A stretch of DNA of 23,191 nucleotides from NCBI GenBank assembly GCA_964431655.1, contig CAYSKJ010000034.1, positions 1-23,191 on the forward strand, given 5' to 3'. Below, piece by piece: positions 8,142-16,405 of this stretch. The notes under the pieces were generated by a model. It was not told where the DNA came from, did not search any database, and saw only the letters and a program-made list of their open reading frames with translations. Source of the stretch: CAYMEV01 sp964431655 [NCBI: uncultured bacterium] (lineage in GTDB: Bacteria > CAYMEV01). Position numbers and translations under genes: made by a program. Within the stretch, counting starts at the first letter, position 1. Each line of letters begins with the position of its first letter.

Positions 8142-9356
8142 ATGTCAAAAAAAAGAGTAGTAATTACAGGTTTAGGCATCATATGCGGTATAGGTTATGA
8201 CCACAGGGAAGTACTGGAAAATATTACCGGTCTGAAGTCTGGTATCAAGGAAGTAACCCTGATTGATACATCGCTTTATAATGTGCATATTGCCTCGGAA
8301 GTCTCAGATCTTGAAAAAAAGTGCCCTTTTACTCCCGGGCGTCAGAAAAAGCTGTCCAGAAACGACATTCTTGGGCTTTCTGCCTCCAGGGAGGCTGTTT
8401 CCATGTCCGGGCTTGAGGGCTCACCCCTGCTCAAAAGTGCCTGTATTGTCCTGGGTGCGGGGGCCAGCGGCATGCATTCCGCCGAGATATACAGAAGGGC
8501 TTATTTCAAGGGAGAAAATACTTCTCTCAGGCATCTGGCTCTGACTCCAACCAGCGTTACCACGGATACCATCGCTTCTGAGTACGGTATCTGCGGTGCA
8601 AGGACCACCATCGCAACGGCATGCTCCAGCAGTAATTCAGCCATCGGTATTGCTGCCGACCATATAAGATACGAGGGTTATGATATTGCTCTGACCGGTG
8701 GTGCAGAGGCTTTATGCGAGCTTACCTTTGCCGGTTTTCACAATCTTAAGAACATGGACAGAGAGCCCTGCAGGCCTTTCGACCAGTCAAGAAAAGGATT
8801 AAGCCTTGGAGAATGCGGGGCCATGCTTGTACTGGAGGAGCTGGAACATGCAAAAAAGAGAAAGGCACCCATATATGCAGAATTCCTTGATTACGGCTGT
8901 TCCAGCGATGCCCACCACATGACTACTCCCCATCCCGACGGTACAGGCGCGAAAATTTCCATGGCGAATGCTCTCAGTGCTTCAGGCGTCAGGGTTGAGG
9001 AGATTGATTATATAAATGCTCATGGAACCGGCACCAAACTGAACGATATTACGGAATGCAAAGCTATTCAACAGATATTTATAGAGAAAAACCCTGATGT
9101 TCCCGTAAGTTCAAATAAAAGCTATATAGGGCACTGTCTGGGGGCTGCAGGGGCTGTGGAGGCAGTATTCTCAATCCTTTCACTGAAAAACGGGATTATC
9201 CCTGCAACCCTCAGGCTGGAGGAGAGAGATGATGCCTGCAGGGTTAATATCATAGGAAACAGGATAATCGACAGGCCTGTCCGGTGCATTTTATCCAATT
9301 CCTTTGGTTTCGGCGGGAATAATACTTCCATTATCATAAGGAAATGGGAGGATTAG
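8142..9356 (+). CDS. fabF: Beta-ketoacyl-ACP synthase (FabF/KAS II-type, intact active site)
   Basis: Condensing enzyme of the thiolase fold, 404 residues. The full triad is present: C161 (TATACSSSNSAIG), H294 (NAHGTGTKLND) and H331 (KSYIGHCLGAAGAVEA), with K326 and the glycine-rich NSFGFGGNN near the end. The residues after the nucleophile are SSS rather than the C(A/T)(T/S)G usual in housekeeping FabF, and are closer to what is seen in polyketide and aryl-polyene ketosynthases. GAGAGGGG precedes the ATG. The next gene begins three bases after its stop and encodes a ketosynthase-like protein that aligns with this one without gaps around the active site but has no catalytic residues, as in KS/chain-length-factor pairs. 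It could still be the ordinary FabF of the organism; other fab genes are not visible. Confidence 0.9.
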   Translation: MSKKRVVITGLGIICGIGYDHREVLENITGLKSGIKEVTLIDTSLYNVHIASEVSDLEKKCPFTPGRQKKLSRNDILGLSASREAVSMSGLEGSPLLKSACIVLGAGASGMHSAEIYRRAYFKGENTSLRHLALTPTSVTTDTIASEYGICGARTTIATACSSSNSAIGIAADHIRYEGYDIALTGGAEALCELTFAGFHNLKNMDREPCRPFDQSRKGLSLGECGAMLVLEELEHAKKRKAPIYAEFLDYGCSSDAHHMTTPHPDGTGAKISMANALSASGVRVEEIDYINAHGTGTKLNDITECKAIQQIFIEKNPDVPVSSNKSYIGHCLGAAGAVEAVFSILSLKNGIIPATLRLEERDDACRVNIIGNRIIDRPVRCILSNSFGFGGNNTSIIIRKWED

Positions 9357-9359
9357 CAG

Positions 9360-10565
9360 GTGAAGAGAATCTTTATCACAGGTTACGGGTTTCTTGGCTG
9401 TTTAGGAGAAACCAAGGAGAAAATGCATCACATCCTTGAAAAAGGCGAGATCAGGGCCGGCATTATAAAGCGCTTCAGCACGGATAACCTCATGAACAAT
9501 TATGCCTTTGAGATAAGGGATGATATAAATTATATACAGTATATACCAGCATCCCTTCTTCGCAGGATGGATAACCCGCAGAAATACCTGATCTATTCAG
9601 CAATGAAGGCTCTGGAAGATGCAGGCATGTCAAAAGAGGATGCAAAAACACCGGCAATCTTTGCCGGAACATCCTTCGGGGGGACAGACTGGACGGAGCG
9701 GTTCTTCGTGGATATACTTTCAAAGGGCCCAAAGTTTGCGAATCCCCAGTATTTTCCACCCTCTGTCCCCAATGCGGCTGCCGGTCAGCTTAGCATACTG
9801 CTTGAAAACCGGCAGAAAAACCACACCTTCTGTCATAAGGAGGTTTCAGGTGAAATGGCATTATACACTGCCATAAGGGACATGAGATACAAAGGTTCAG
9901 ATTCAGGACTTGTGGTCGGATTTGAAGAGCTGGGTCTGTTTGTAATGCTTGCCTTTGAAAAAATGAGGGTTCTCCTTAAAAAGGGAGGCAGGTTCAGTCC
10001 GTTTATTGCCAGGGACGGCTTTATAATGGGTGAAGGGAGCGCTGCGGTTATCCTTGAAACCGGTGAAAATATCGAAAAAAGAGGCTTCACTCCAATTGCA
10101 GAGATTACAGGGATTTATTCAGCCTCCTCCAATGCCGGAATCTATGAGTATCCCCGGGAAAGGGATTTTTATGTTAACACTATGGAAAATGCCTTAAAAA
10201 GTGCGGGAATCAGCTACAGTGACCTGAATCTGGTAATTTCCTGCGCCAATTCAGGTATACTGGATGAATATGAAAGGGATGCCCTGGTATGCCTTAATAA
10301 AAAGCATGGCGCAGATATCCCTGTCTTTGCCCCCAAGGGCTATACAGGCGAATTCTACGGATCCGGCATCATGAGGCTTGCAATTGCTCTCCTTTCCATG
10401 GAGAAGGGTATTATATACCCTCACAGCTGGATAGAAAAGGACCCCGGATACGGGATTGATATTTACAGGACCGGGCCTTTGAAAAGAAAACTGGATAATA
10501 TCCTGATAAACAGCTTTTCCAACGGCGGATCGGGTATATCCTATATAATAAAAAGATATGAATAG
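9360..10565 (+). CDS. Degenerate ketosynthase, chain-length-factor-like (no catalytic residues)
   Basis: A 401-residue protein of the ketosynthase fold. Alignment by eye with the preceding ketosynthase runs without gaps from about 161 to 337: the nucleophile C161 becomes E161 (HKEVSGEMAL), H294 is replaced in SCANSG (294-299), and H331 becomes E331 (YTGEFYGSG), while K326 is kept. Structural parts remain: FAGTSFGG, RDGFIMGEGSAAVILE and INSFSNGGSG. Loss of the nucleophile beside an intact ketosynthase is the hallmark of chain length factors (KS-beta), which form a heterodimer with KS-alpha and set product length; most such proteins carry Gln, not Glu, at that place. The start is GTG, with GGGAGG about eight bases upstream. 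The gene ends inside ispG (8-base overlap). The function is inferred; it might instead be a decarboxylase or scaffold. Confidence 0.8.
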   Translation: MKRIFITGYGFLGCLGETKEKMHHILEKGEIRAGIIKRFSTDNLMNNYAFEIRDDINYIQYIPASLLRRMDNPQKYLIYSAMKALEDAGMSKEDAKTPAIFAGTSFGGTDWTERFFVDILSKGPKFANPQYFPPSVPNAAAGQLSILLENRQKNHTFCHKEVSGEMALYTAIRDMRYKGSDSGLVVGFEELGLFVMLAFEKMRVLLKKGGRFSPFIARDGFIMGEGSAAVILETGENIEKRGFTPIAEITGIYSASSNAGIYEYPRERDFYVNTMENALKSAGISYSDLNLVISCANSGILDEYERDALVCLNKKHGADIPVFAPKGYTGEFYGSGIMRLAIALLSMEKGIIYPHSWIEKDPGYGIDIYRTGPLKRKLDNILINSFSNGGSGISYIIKRYE

Positions 10566-11622
10566 TCCCAGAAAAATAAAGAAAGTAAACATAGGCGGTA
10601 TAGTTATCGGGGGGGGTGAACCGGTCAGGGTGCAGACCATGACTACCTTTCCCACAAAAAATATCCCAAAGGTCCTTTCACAGATAGAGGACTGCAGAAA
10701 GGCAGGAGCTGAGATAATTCGTGTCAGCGTGCTTGACGCCGGCGATGCAGACTCCATAAAGGAAATAAAGAAAAAAGCAGGTATTCCCATTGTTGCAGAC
10801 ATACATTACAATTACCGGCTGGCTGTCGCTTCCCTGGAGAACGGCGCAGATAAACTCAGGATCAATCCCGGCAACCTTGGCGGGAGAGAGAACCTGCAGA
10901 GGGTATGTGAATCGGCTCAGAAGTTTCAAAAGCCTATAAGAGTAGGGGTAAATGCCGGATCTCTTGAAAAGGAATTCAGTCTGCATGGAGGTGCTACTCC
11001 CGAAGCCCTGGCTGAATCAGCCTTTAAGAATGTAAGGATACTGGAGGAAATGGGTTTTTACGATATTGTCGTATCTATAAAGGCAAATGATGTGGAAAGG
11101 ACCGTCCAGGCCAATAAGCTTTTCCGCAGGGAGTTTGAGTACCCCCTGCATCTGGGCGTTACCGAAGCAGGCACAGAAAGGTCAGGCACCATAAAGCACA
11201 GCATGGCCTTCTATGATCTGTTAAAAAGCGGTACAGGCGAGACCATAAGGGTTTCCCTGTCCTGTGACCCGGTCAGGGAAGTCATGGTCGGGTGGGATAT
11301 CCTAAGGATACTTGGACTGAGAAAAAGGGGAATAGAGCTTGTCAGCTGTCCGACCTGCGGAAGAAAGAACATAGATGTCTTCAGCCTTGCAGGCAGGCTG
11401 GAGGATTCCTTCAGGCATGTCCAGGACTGCATAAAGATAGCAGTCATGGGCTGCCCCGTGAACGGTGTTGATGAGTCCAGACATGCCGACATTGGCGTAT
11501 GCGGTATAGCCCACAAGAAAGCAGTGCTCTGGTACAGGGGAAATAAGGAGATCACCCTTTCTGAGGAGGATATACCCGGGTATATTAAAAAATATATTGA
11601 TAGATATATTAAAGAGAAGTAA
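10558..11622 (+). CDS. ispG: 4-hydroxy-3-methylbut-2-en-1-yl diphosphate synthase IspG (GcpE)
   Basis: Iron-sulfur enzyme of the MEP isoprenoid pathway, converting methylerythritol cyclodiphosphate to HMBPP in the cytoplasm. This is the short bacterial form (354 residues): a TIM barrel at the N-terminus (VRVQTMTTFPTKN, ADIHYNYRLAVAS, KLRINPGNLGG) and the reductase-like C-terminal domain holding the [4Fe-4S] cysteines in SCPTCGR and MGCPVNG. The glutamate that completes the cluster site follows in GVDESRHADIGVCG. The usual GCVVNGPGEA is here GCPVNGVDES, a modest variation. The ATG lies inside the end of the degenerate ketosynthase gene (ATGAATAG) with no good ribosome site, so translation is probably coupled. 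Association with a KS module rather than other MEP genes is unusual. The N-terminal MNSPRKIKKVNIGG fits the family start. Confidence 0.95.
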   Translation: MNSPRKIKKVNIGGIVIGGGEPVRVQTMTTFPTKNIPKVLSQIEDCRKAGAEIIRVSVLDAGDADSIKEIKKKAGIPIVADIHYNYRLAVASLENGADKLRINPGNLGGRENLQRVCESAQKFQKPIRVGVNAGSLEKEFSLHGGATPEALAESAFKNVRILEEMGFYDIVVSIKANDVERTVQANKLFRREFEYPLHLGVTEAGTERSGTIKHSMAFYDLLKSGTGETIRVSLSCDPVREVMVGWDILRILGLRKRGIELVSCPTCGRKNIDVFSLAGRLEDSFRHVQDCIKIAVMGCPVNGVDESRHADIGVCGIAHKKAVLWYRGNKEITLSEEDIPGYIKKYIDRYIKEK

Positions 11623-11659
11623 TCTTTATATAAGAGTGACAAAACACGGCAGAGAGGAT

Positions 11660-12049
11660 ATGAAGCTGAAGATTCTCATAGTAGATGATGATGAAGCCCT
11701 TCTGAACCTTGTTGAGAACCTGTTTACCGGCGAGGGTTATGAGGTCAGTACCCAGAAAAGCGGTATTGATGCTATCAGGTATTTAAGGAGCAATCTGCCT
11801 GACCTTATAATCTCTGATTTGGATATGCCCAAGATAAATGGAAGACAGCTCTGCAAAACTGTAAGGCAGATGGCTTCCACCAAAGAGATCCCTTTTATAA
11901 TGCTTTCAGCCCATAATTCCCCCCATGAAAGGGTGGAAAGCTTCCGATCCGGTGCTGATGACTATGTCCCCAAGCCCTTCAACACTGAAGAGTTTATATT
12001 AAGGGTCAATGCCCTGCTTATCAGGTCCGGAAAGATAAAAAGAGATTAA
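11660..12049 (+). CDS. Single-domain response regulator (CheY-like receiver)
   Basis: A stand-alone receiver domain of 129 residues with no output domain. MKLKILIVDDDEALL carries the acidic pocket, SDLDMPKINGRQL the phosphoacceptor aspartate, IMLSAH the switch residue (Ser in place of the more common Thr), and SGADDYVPKPFNTEEF the conserved lysine. Such proteins act by protein-protein contact or phosphorelay. AGAGAGG lies only two bases before the chosen ATG, which is short; an in-frame GTG at 11636 and a TTG at 11597 inside ispG are possible earlier starts, but the receiver domain begins exactly at the ATG. It follows ispG by 37 bases. No histidine kinase is near, so its input cannot be told. 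Confidence 0.88.
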   Translation: MKLKILIVDDDEALLNLVENLFTGEGYEVSTQKSGIDAIRYLRSNLPDLIISDLDMPKINGRQLCKTVRQMASTKEIPFIMLSAHNSPHERVESFRSGADDYVPKPFNTEEFILRVNALLIRSGKIKRD

Positions 12050-12070
12050 AATTATTTTTTTCTTGTCAGA

Positions 12071-12099
12071 TTTACATAAAAATAGTATCTTTATATAAT
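12071..12099 (+). promoter_or_regulatory. Strong sigma-70 type promoter of the rimP-nusA-infB operon
   Basis: TTTACA (12071-12076, five of six) and a perfect TATAAT (12094-12099) separated by 17 bases. Transcription would start near 12106, leaving a leader of about 93 bases before rimP that contains a terminator-like hairpin. Confidence 0.7.
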
Positions 12100-12123
12100 A
12101 ATAAGAAATAAGTTTATTTACAA

Positions 12124-12177
12124 AAAGGAGGGTCACTTCTTATATCCCTGAAAAGGAGGGCTAGAAGTGACTTTTTT
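12124..12177 (+). terminator. Terminator/attenuator-like structure in the rimP leader
   Basis: GTCACTTCT (12132-12140) pairs perfectly with AGAAGTGAC (12163-12171), and CCCT (12146-12149) with AGGG (12157-12160) inside it; six T residues follow at once (12172-12177), the form of an intrinsic terminator. AAAAGGAGGG occurs twice, at 12123-12132 and 12151-12160. The first copy could pair its AGGG with the same CCCT and so compete with the terminator. It lies downstream of the promoter at 12071 and 21 bases upstream of the rimP ATG, so it could regulate the operon. It could also simply end transcripts from the ispG operon. Attenuated rimP leaders have been described in Gammaproteobacteria, but I cannot claim homology. 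Confidence 0.65.
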
Positions 12178-12198
12178 ATTTAAGAGGAAGGCAGGAAG

Positions 12199-12675
12199 AT
12201 GAGTGCAGGAATTGATGATTATGTAAGACAGATTGACGAATACCTGAAAAGCGTTCTCAAGGGGGATATATGTCTTTATTCCGTGGAGGATGTGGGGAGT
12301 GCTCAATTTCCAAAAATAATCGTTACCCTGGACAAGAAAGGAGGAGTATCCGTTGAGGAATGCACGGAGGTACATACCCTTATCATGAAAAGGTTCAGGG
12401 ATGAGGATATACTCAGCCTGTTTTCCCTGGAAATTAGCAGCTGCGGGCTTACAAGAGTGCTGAAGCATGACTGGGAGATAGAGAAGAACACCGGGAAGCC
12501 TGCTAAACTGGTTCTCAGAAATGAGATCGAGGGCCAGATCACCTTTGAGGGCAGGATACTGGGCAAAGAGGGAAACAATGTTATAATCGAAGATAAGAAC
12601 TGCAGGAAAATATCCATAGATTATGACAATATCAAGAAAATACAGCTTGTCATAGAGGAAAGGAAAAAGATATGA
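12199..12675 (+). CDS. rimP: Ribosome maturation factor RimP
   Basis: Cytoplasmic factor for 30S subunit maturation, 158 residues. The N-terminal domain carries VSVEECTEVHTLI, matching the family helix, and LEISSCGLTRVLK, the counterpart of the usual LEVSSPGLDRPL, here with Cys in place of Pro. The C-terminal SH3-like domain spans about 95-155 (GQITFEGRILGKEGNNVIIED). GAGGAAGGCAGGAAG lies before the ATG. It heads the rimP-nusA-infB-rbfA-truB cluster, and its stop overlaps the nusA start by four bases (ATGA). The sequence is divergent, but gene order makes the assignment firm. Confidence 0.9.
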   Translation: MSAGIDDYVRQIDEYLKSVLKGDICLYSVEDVGSAQFPKIIVTLDKKGGVSVEECTEVHTLIMKRFRDEDILSLFSLEISSCGLTRVLKHDWEIEKNTGKPAKLVLRNEIEGQITFEGRILGKEGNNVIIEDKNCRKISIDYDNIKKIQLVIEERKKI

Positions 12676-13928
12676 TAAAAAGCGAACTTATCAGGGTGAT
12701 TAACTATATTGAAAATGACAAGAACATAAAGAGGGAGATCCTGTTTGAAGCCCTGGAAGATGCCCTGCTGAAAGCAGCCTACAGGACTTACGGCAAGGAC
12801 AGGGACCTGATTGTTGAAATTGACAGGGAAGAAGGTGATATACATCTACTTCAGAGAAAAAAGGTAGTAGCGGAAGACCCTGAGGAGCCTTATGAAATAT
12901 CTCTTGAAAGCGCCAGGGAACTCAATCCTGACATAGGGATAAACGAGTACATCAATATCCCTGTTGACAAGGAAAGATTCGGCAGGATAGCCGCTCAGAC
13001 AGCTAAACAGGTCATTTACCAGAAGATATCTGAAGCCGAGAAAGAAAGCCTTTATGATATATACAAGGAGAAACTCAGGACTAATATTACAGGGACACTG
13101 CACAGGATAGAATCGGATGCATATATAGTGAAATTTGACCAGGTAGAAGCTGTAATGCTTAAAAGGGATACGGTTTACGGTGAAAATTTCCGCATAGGAG
13201 ATATAGTCAAGGCAAATATCGTTGCCGTCCGTCATGACAGGAAGGATGTGGAGATATACCTATCAAGGACTAATCCGGAATTCCTCGCAAGGCTTATTGA
13301 ACTGGAGGTTCCGGAGATACAGGACGGTATAATTGAGATTATCAATACGGTTAGAGACGCCGGAAACAGGGCCAAAATAGCGGTCAGAAGCAATGATCCG
13401 CGAATAGACAGTGTAGGAGCCTGTGTTGGCATGAGGGGGGTTAGAATCCAAAGCGTCAAGAAGGAAGTGGGCGGAGAAAAGATTGATATTGTTCAGTATT
13501 CTGATGATATCAAGGAATTTATAAAAAATGCCATTTCTCCTGCAACAATCATATCCATCAGCGAAACAGAACCGGACTCAGTGTATGAGGTTGTCGTAGC
13601 CGACAAACAGCTTTCCCTGGCTATTGGGAAAGGGGGGAAAAATGTCAAACTGGCCGCCAAGCTTGTCAAAAAGAGGATAGATATAATCTCCGAAAACGAC
13701 AAGAAAAAGCAGGAGATGAAAAAATTCTTTTCGGAAAAGAATGAGATAAAGGAAATGCAGAATATCAAAGGTATAAATGAAAAGCTTGCAGCTGCACTGG
13801 TTAAGGCTGGTTTTACCTATAATTCCCTTAAAAGGTCGAAAAAAGAAGATCTGATGAAAGTCAGGGGAGTCACTGACAAGACTGCTGATAAAATTATTGG
13901 TCATTTTAGCACAGGAGAGGAGGACTGA
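12672..13928 (+). CDS. nusA: Transcription termination/antitermination protein NusA
   Basis: RNA-polymerase-binding elongation factor, 418 residues. Domains in order: N-terminal polymerase-binding domain (1-130), S1 RNA-binding domain (about 137-200, TNITGTLHRIESDAYIVKF onward), KH1 (about 205-285, with GMRG at 253-256), KH2 (about 290-345, with GKGG at 319-322), a short charged linker (341-362), and a C-terminal helix-hairpin-helix domain (about 363-415: MQNIKGINEKLAAALVKAGF, MKVRGVTDKTADKII). Many Firmicutes NusA proteins stop after KH2; the HhH tail resembles one of the acidic-repeat/HhH units of Proteobacteria and some other phyla. It is translationally coupled to rimP by ATGA, and infB begins one base after its stop. 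Confidence 0.96.
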   Translation: MIKSELIRVINYIENDKNIKREILFEALEDALLKAAYRTYGKDRDLIVEIDREEGDIHLLQRKKVVAEDPEEPYEISLESARELNPDIGINEYINIPVDKERFGRIAAQTAKQVIYQKISEAEKESLYDIYKEKLRTNITGTLHRIESDAYIVKFDQVEAVMLKRDTVYGENFRIGDIVKANIVAVRHDRKDVEIYLSRTNPEFLARLIELEVPEIQDGIIEIINTVRDAGNRAKIAVRSNDPRIDSVGACVGMRGVRIQSVKKEVGGEKIDIVQYSDDIKEFIKNAISPATIISISETEPDSVYEVVVADKQLSLAIGKGGKNVKLAAKLVKKRIDIISENDKKKQEMKKFFSEKNEIKEMQNIKGINEKLAAALVKAGFTYNSLKRSKKEDLMKVRGVTDKTADKIIGHFSTGEED

Positions 13929-13929
13929 T

Positions 13930-16032
13930 ATGGGGAAGACAAGAATTTACGAACTTGCAAAGGCAATGAAAATTAAAAGCACAGTTATTATTGATAAGCT
14001 GAAGGAATTGGGTTTTATCGCCAATAATCACATGGTATCCCTGGATCCCCAAACTGTCAGTATGCTGAAAGAAGCCTTTGAACTCGAAAAAACCGAACAG
14101 AAGAAAGAAAAAGACGAAAAAGCGCCGGCCAAGGACAAAGAGGCTTTTGAAAAAAAGCATAAGGCCCCTTCGGAATTTCCCCAGGCTGTAAAGAAACCCA
14201 GGCGTAAGAGGAAAAGGGACAGGGATGAAGAAGAGTCCTCCGCCGGGGAGGGTCTGGAAGCTGAAGACAGGAAGTCCGGAGAGGAGGGTGAAATCTACCT
14301 TGAGGAAGCTCTCACGGTCAAGGAATTCGCTGAGATTATAAAGGAATCTCCTGCCGGTATTATGAAGGAGCTTATCAAAAAGGGAATACCGGCGAATATA
14401 AACTATGTGCTGGATTTTGATATTGCAAAGAATATTGCAAACGAATATGGATATGAAGCCTTCAGAAAAAGCGATGAGCTTGAAACAGCTGTCTGTCCCG
14501 ATGATATACCCGAGGAGGCATTAAGGCCCAGGCCTCCTGTTGTAACCATAATGGGGCATGTTGATCATGGAAAGACAAGCCTTCTGGATTTTATACGGAA
14601 ATCCCGGATAGTTGAAGGTGAAAAGGGAGGGATAACACAGCATATTGGGGCTTATTACGTCACGGTAGGGGATAAGAAGATAACTTTCCTGGACACCCCG
14701 GGGCATGAAGCCTTTACCGGAATGAGAGCCAGAGGTGCCCAGGTTACGGATATAGTTATTCTTGTTGTCGCCGGGGATGAGGGTGTCAAGCCCCAGACCA
14801 TAGAGGCCATAAACCACTCCAAGGCAGCCAATGTTCCTATTATTGTGGCGGTTAATAAAATGGACAAGGCGGGGGCAAACATGGATAATGTTAAAAAAGA
14901 GCTCTCCAATTACGGTGTCCTGCCGGAAGAATGGGGTGGAGACAATATCTTTGTTCCGGTAGTTGCCATAACCGGTGAAGGGATTGACGATCTGCTGGAG
15001 ATGATACTCCTCCAGTCGGAGATGATGGAGCTTAAGGCCATGGTGGATGGCCCGGCAAAGGGTGTCGTGGTTGAAAGCAGAATGGACCCGAAAAGGGGAC
15101 CGGTTGCCACAGTTCTCGTACAGGAAGGAACCCTTCACATAGGCGACCCATTTGTTGCCGGAATCAACTGCGGCAGGGTGAAGGCCATGACCGGGATCAG
15201 GGGTGAGAGGTATGACTGCGTGGGACCTTCAATTCCTGTGGAGATACTGGGTTTTACAGGTGTCTGCCAGCCCGGGGATACCTTTACGGTGGTGGAAAGC
15301 GAAAGGCTTTCCAAAAATATAGCAGATCTCCGCTGTACAAAGCTCAGAGAGGCAAGCTTTAAGAAACCGGTCAGGATATCCCTGGAGAATCTCTTTGATG
15401 AGATTAACAAGGGCAAGCTTAAATACCTGAATATGGTCCTAAAGTGCGATGTGCAGGGCTCCGCCCAGGCAATTCAGGAGAGCCTGAAAAAACTTACAAC
15501 CGACAAGGTGGAGATTAATATAATCTCGACAGGGGTAGGCCCGATAACTGAAAATGATATCATCCTTGCCCAGGCATCTGATGCCATTGTTGTAGGATTC
15601 AATAACCGCATGGATATAAATGCAAGAAAAGCAGCCGAGAGAGAGGGAGTTTCAGTCCAGATCTACAATATAATCTATGAGCTGATAAACGAAGTCAGGG
15701 ATGCAATGTCAGGGCTTCTGGAGCCTATAATAGAAAAGGTGTACCAGGGGACCACAGAGATCAGGAAAATATACAAACTGCCCAAGATCGGCAAAATTGC
15801 AGGCTGTTATGTCCTTGACGGAAAGGTCACCAGAAACAGTCTTGTCAGGATAGTCAGGGACAATGTCCAGATATATGAGGGAAAGCTTTCTTCTCTTAAA
15901 AGATTCAAGGATGATGCAAAAGAGGTCGTCCAGGGTTATGAATGCGGCCTTTCGGTGGATAGTTTCCAGGACATAAAGGAAGGCGATATAATAGAGAGCT
16001 ACGATACCATCGAAAAAAAGCAGGAACTGTAA
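13930..16032 (+). CDS. infB: Translation initiation factor IF-2
   Basis: GTPase that places fMet-tRNA on the 30S subunit, 700 residues from the chosen start. The N-terminal IF2_N subdomain begins at [17 protein letters not shown]; a charged, low-complexity linker (about 55-120, rich in K, E and D) follows, then a second IF2_N unit ([17 protein letters not shown]). GTPase motifs are GHVDHGKT (209-216), [17 protein letters not shown] (255-262) and NKMDK (309-313). Domains II to IV complete the protein. The ATG at 13930 has AGGAGG seven bases upstream; an in-frame start 11 codons earlier lies inside nusA and has no family support. YlxR and the L7Ae-like gene usually found between nusA and infB in Firmicutes are absent. 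Confidence 0.97.
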   Translation: MGKTRIYELAKAMKIKSTVIIDKLKELGFIANNHMVSLDPQTVSMLKEAFELEKTEQKKEKDEKAPAKDKEAFEKKHKAPSEFPQAVKKPRRKRKRDRDEEESSAGEGLEAEDRKSGEEGEIYLEEALTVKEFAEIIKESPAGIMKELIKKGIPANINYVLDFDIAKNIANEYGYEAFRKSDELETAVCPDDIPEEALRPRPPVVTIMGHVDHGKTSLLDFIRKSRIVEGEKGGITQHIGAYYVTVGDKKITFLDTPGHEAFTGMRARGAQVTDIVILVVAGDEGVKPQTIEAINHSKAANVPIIVAVNKMDKAGANMDNVKKELSNYGVLPEEWGGDNIFVPVVAITGEGIDDLLEMILLQSEMMELKAMVDGPAKGVVVESRMDPKRGPVATVLVQEGTLHIGDPFVAGINCGRVKAMTGIRGERYDCVGPSIPVEILGFTGVCQPGDTFTVVESERLSKNIADLRCTKLREASFKKPVRISLENLFDEINKGKLKYLNMVLKCDVQGSAQAIQESLKKLTTDKVEINIISTGVGPITENDIILAQASDAIVVGFNNRMDINARKAAEREGVSVQIYNIIYELINEVRDAMSGLLEPIIEKVYQGTTEIRKIYKLPKIGKIAGCYVLDGKVTRNSLVRIVRDNVQIYEGKLSSLKRFKDDAKEVVQGYECGLSVDSFQDIKEGDIIESYDTIEKKQEL

Positions 16033-16033
16033 T

Positions 16034-16405
16034 ATGTATGGCAACGAGAGAGCATCGGAAAGGGTTCGATCCCTGCTGTCCGAACTGCTTTTCAACAAGG
16101 TCATAAAGGACCCCAGGCTGGAAGGGGTCTTTTTTACCAAGGCTAATGTTTCCCAGGATAAATCGGTTGTCAGGATATATTATTCCATTACAGCGAAACT
16201 CGATGATGCCTATGATCAGGAAATTGCCAGGGCCGGCAGGGGCCTGGAGAAAGCCAAGGGATTTATCAGGGGGACTCTGGGCAAAGCTTTGGGATGGAGG
16301 GTATCGCCGGAACTTATATTCATTTTCGATGATTCACTGGAAAAGATTGAAAAGATTGAGAAGATATTGAAGGATATTGCAGATAAGGATGCAGGACAGC
16401 ATTAA
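16034..16405 (+). CDS. rbfA: 30S ribosome-binding factor RbfA
   Basis: Small KH-fold protein (123 residues) needed for 16S rRNA 5'-end maturation and 30S assembly. The N-terminal ERASERVRSLLSELLFNKVIKDPRL is the family signature, and RVSPELIFIFDDSLEKIEKI near the end matches the usual (R)YxPELxFxxDxSxE block. It begins one base after the infB stop and has AGGA about nine bases before the ATG. Its last 17 bases overlap the truB reading frame. The context (infB-rbfA-truB) is the classic order. Confidence 0.94.
   Translation: MYGNERASERVRSLLSELLFNKVIKDPRLEGVFFTKANVSQDKSVVRIYYSITAKLDDAYDQEIARAGRGLEKAKGFIRGTLGKALGWRVSPELIFIFDDSLEKIEKIEKILKDIADKDAGQH

Noticed and set aside
11597-11659. Extended response-regulator N-terminus starting at TTG inside ispG
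   Set aside because: The receiver fold starts at the ATG at 11660, and the extra residues match nothing in the family and have no ribosome site.
12124-12183. Leader peptide within the rimP leader after the first GGAGGG
   Set aside because: No ATG, GTG or TTG follows at usable distance, so peptide-mediated attenuation is not supported.
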